From: Helicobacteraceae bacterium
GTDB lineage: Bacteria > Campylobacterota > Campylobacteria > Campylobacterales > SZUA-545
DNA length: 64,000 bases
Assembly (NCBI GenBank): GCA_031258155.1
Contig: JAIRNH010000062.1
Coordinates: forward strand, 1 to 64,000
Direction: 5' to 3'
Shown here: one piece after another, positions 63,439 to 64,000 of the stretch
Layout of the letters: each line of letters begins with the position of its first letter
Position numbering within the stretch: the stretch's first letter is position 1
Position numbers and translations under genes: made by a program
The notes under the pieces: generated by a model
What the model saw: only the letters and a program-made list of their open reading frames with translations
Told to the model about the DNA's origin: nothing
Database searches by the model: none

Positions 63439-64000
63439 CTTTCTATAAGAGTTTCAGCCGCTTTGCGTTCGTTTTTATTCTATCGTCCGTTAGCCTGTTC
63501 GCAAGCTCTCTTAGCGATCAAATCCAGAGCGCCTTTGACGGCGCGTATGTGCAAAGCGAAGGGGTTATGCGATTTTCCTCTCAGACTAGAGGCTACTATA
63601 CTTTTGGTCATACAAGGATTAGATTCGAGCCTCCGTCCGTTATCCGTCCCTTTAGCGCCCAAGCGCCTAGCTATAACGTAGGTTGCAACGGGATAGATAT
63701 AGGGTTAGGAGGTATCTCATATATCAATGCCGACGAGCTTGTTAATAAATTAAAGGGTATGAGCGGCGCGGCTTCAGCTTTTTTCTTTGAAGCGGCTCTT
63801 TCTACTCTTTGCAAAGACTGCCTTACTATATTAAATAAACTAGAGGATTTCGCAAACGCCATCAACGCCCTTAACTTTGATTCCTGCGCCGCCGCTAAAG
63901 CGGTTGGAACGCACTTCGGTAATAAATTCGGAGAGCATCTAAATAGCGGGTTAAACTCATTCGAGGCTTCGAGGGACATACTTAAACTTCCGGACGCGCT
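63423..64000 (+). CDS. traH: TraH, F-type pilus assembly protein, N-terminal part
   Basis: The first 192 codons of a gene cut by the window edge. The start ATG lies inside the end of the TraF peptidase gene. A signal peptide (FAFVFILSSVSLFASS) is followed by GGVSRY-type TraH hallmarks: TRGYYTFGHTRIRFEPPSVIRPFSAQAPSYNVGCNGIDIGLGGISYINADEL, then two cysteine-containing helices (LCKDCLTILNKLEDFANAIN, SCAAAKAVG). TraH is a periplasmic protein required for pilus assembly. The rest of the tra operon, relaxase and coupling protein should follow to the right. Confidence 0.88.
   Translation, partial: MGDILTFYKSFSRFAFVFILSSVSLFASSLSDQIQSAFDGAYVQSEGVMRFSSQTRGYYTFGHTRIRFEPPSVIRPFSAQAPSYNVGCNGIDIGLGGISYINADELVNKLKGMSGAASAFFFEAALSTLCKDCLTILNKLEDFANAINALNFDSCAAAKAVGTHFGNKFGEHLNSGLNSFEASRDILKLPDA

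Overview
The window looks like a chromosome segment from a member of Campylobacterota (formerly Epsilonproteobacteria), carrying the left part of an integrated conjugative element. Two gene orders support this placement, from memory of the group: purA - fliJ-like - motE-like - DUF507 - carA (29001-32962) and rluD - FN3 lipoprotein - trmB - ftsE - ftsX - envC-like (32974-38679). The fabD - mtnN - ttcA-like order (18812-21203) also fits. Base composition is balanced to GC-rich, richer than in Campylobacter or Helicobacter, and the chromosomal part is full of CGATCG and GCGATCGC motifs. I cannot name a genus.

Chromosomal part, 1-40.9 kb. The left edge cuts a PepSY-type membrane protein. A solo transposase-type HTH gene follows. 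Next is a leftward operon of lipoprotein, AAA+ ATPase, DedA protein, ABC ATPase and penicillin-binding protein 1A. Rightward come a Csd3-like M23 peptidase and rsmE. A 1-kb non-coding stretch holds GTCATTCCCGC-type palindromes and a decayed GLUG-protein tail. Then come uvrD (leftward), an ABC-F ATPase and a chemosensory block (cheR, a kinase-like protein without the usual His, cheD, cheB). A tRNA-Met, a P-loop/HEAT gene pair, fabD-mtnN-ttcA, a lipoprotein/beta-barrel pair and a leftward cusFBA-type copper/silver efflux operon follow. The stretch ends with the two syntenic blocks named above, a large GLUG-repeat lipoprotein and a DUF411 copper-type protein.

Integrated element, about 41.0 kb to beyond the right edge. 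A tyrosine integrase lies at the left end and reads outwards. Leftward genes are a SPL-like radical SAM protein, a small protein, a Rep_3-type initiator with a zinc-ribbon insert, membrane and hypothetical proteins, and TraG. A candidate origin (three TTTTCCACAC boxes around an AT-rich core) lies beside rep. The divergence point at 50.3-51.2 kb holds two perfect 81-bp repeats, nested inverted repeats and three C-rich hairpins. Rightward are an RHH-like gene, parA and parB, two small membrane proteins, then an F-type conjugation operon: pilin candidate, traL, traE, traK, traB, a DsbC-like lipoprotein, traV, a lipoprotein, traC, trbI, an S26 peptidase (TraF) and the start of traH. The par and tra operons share a nearly identical upstream sequence, suggesting common control. 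Relaxase, coupling protein and TraU/TraW/TraN are not in the window and are expected to the right. With Rep, iterons and ParAB together, the element looks like a plasmid-like ICE or an integrated plasmid.
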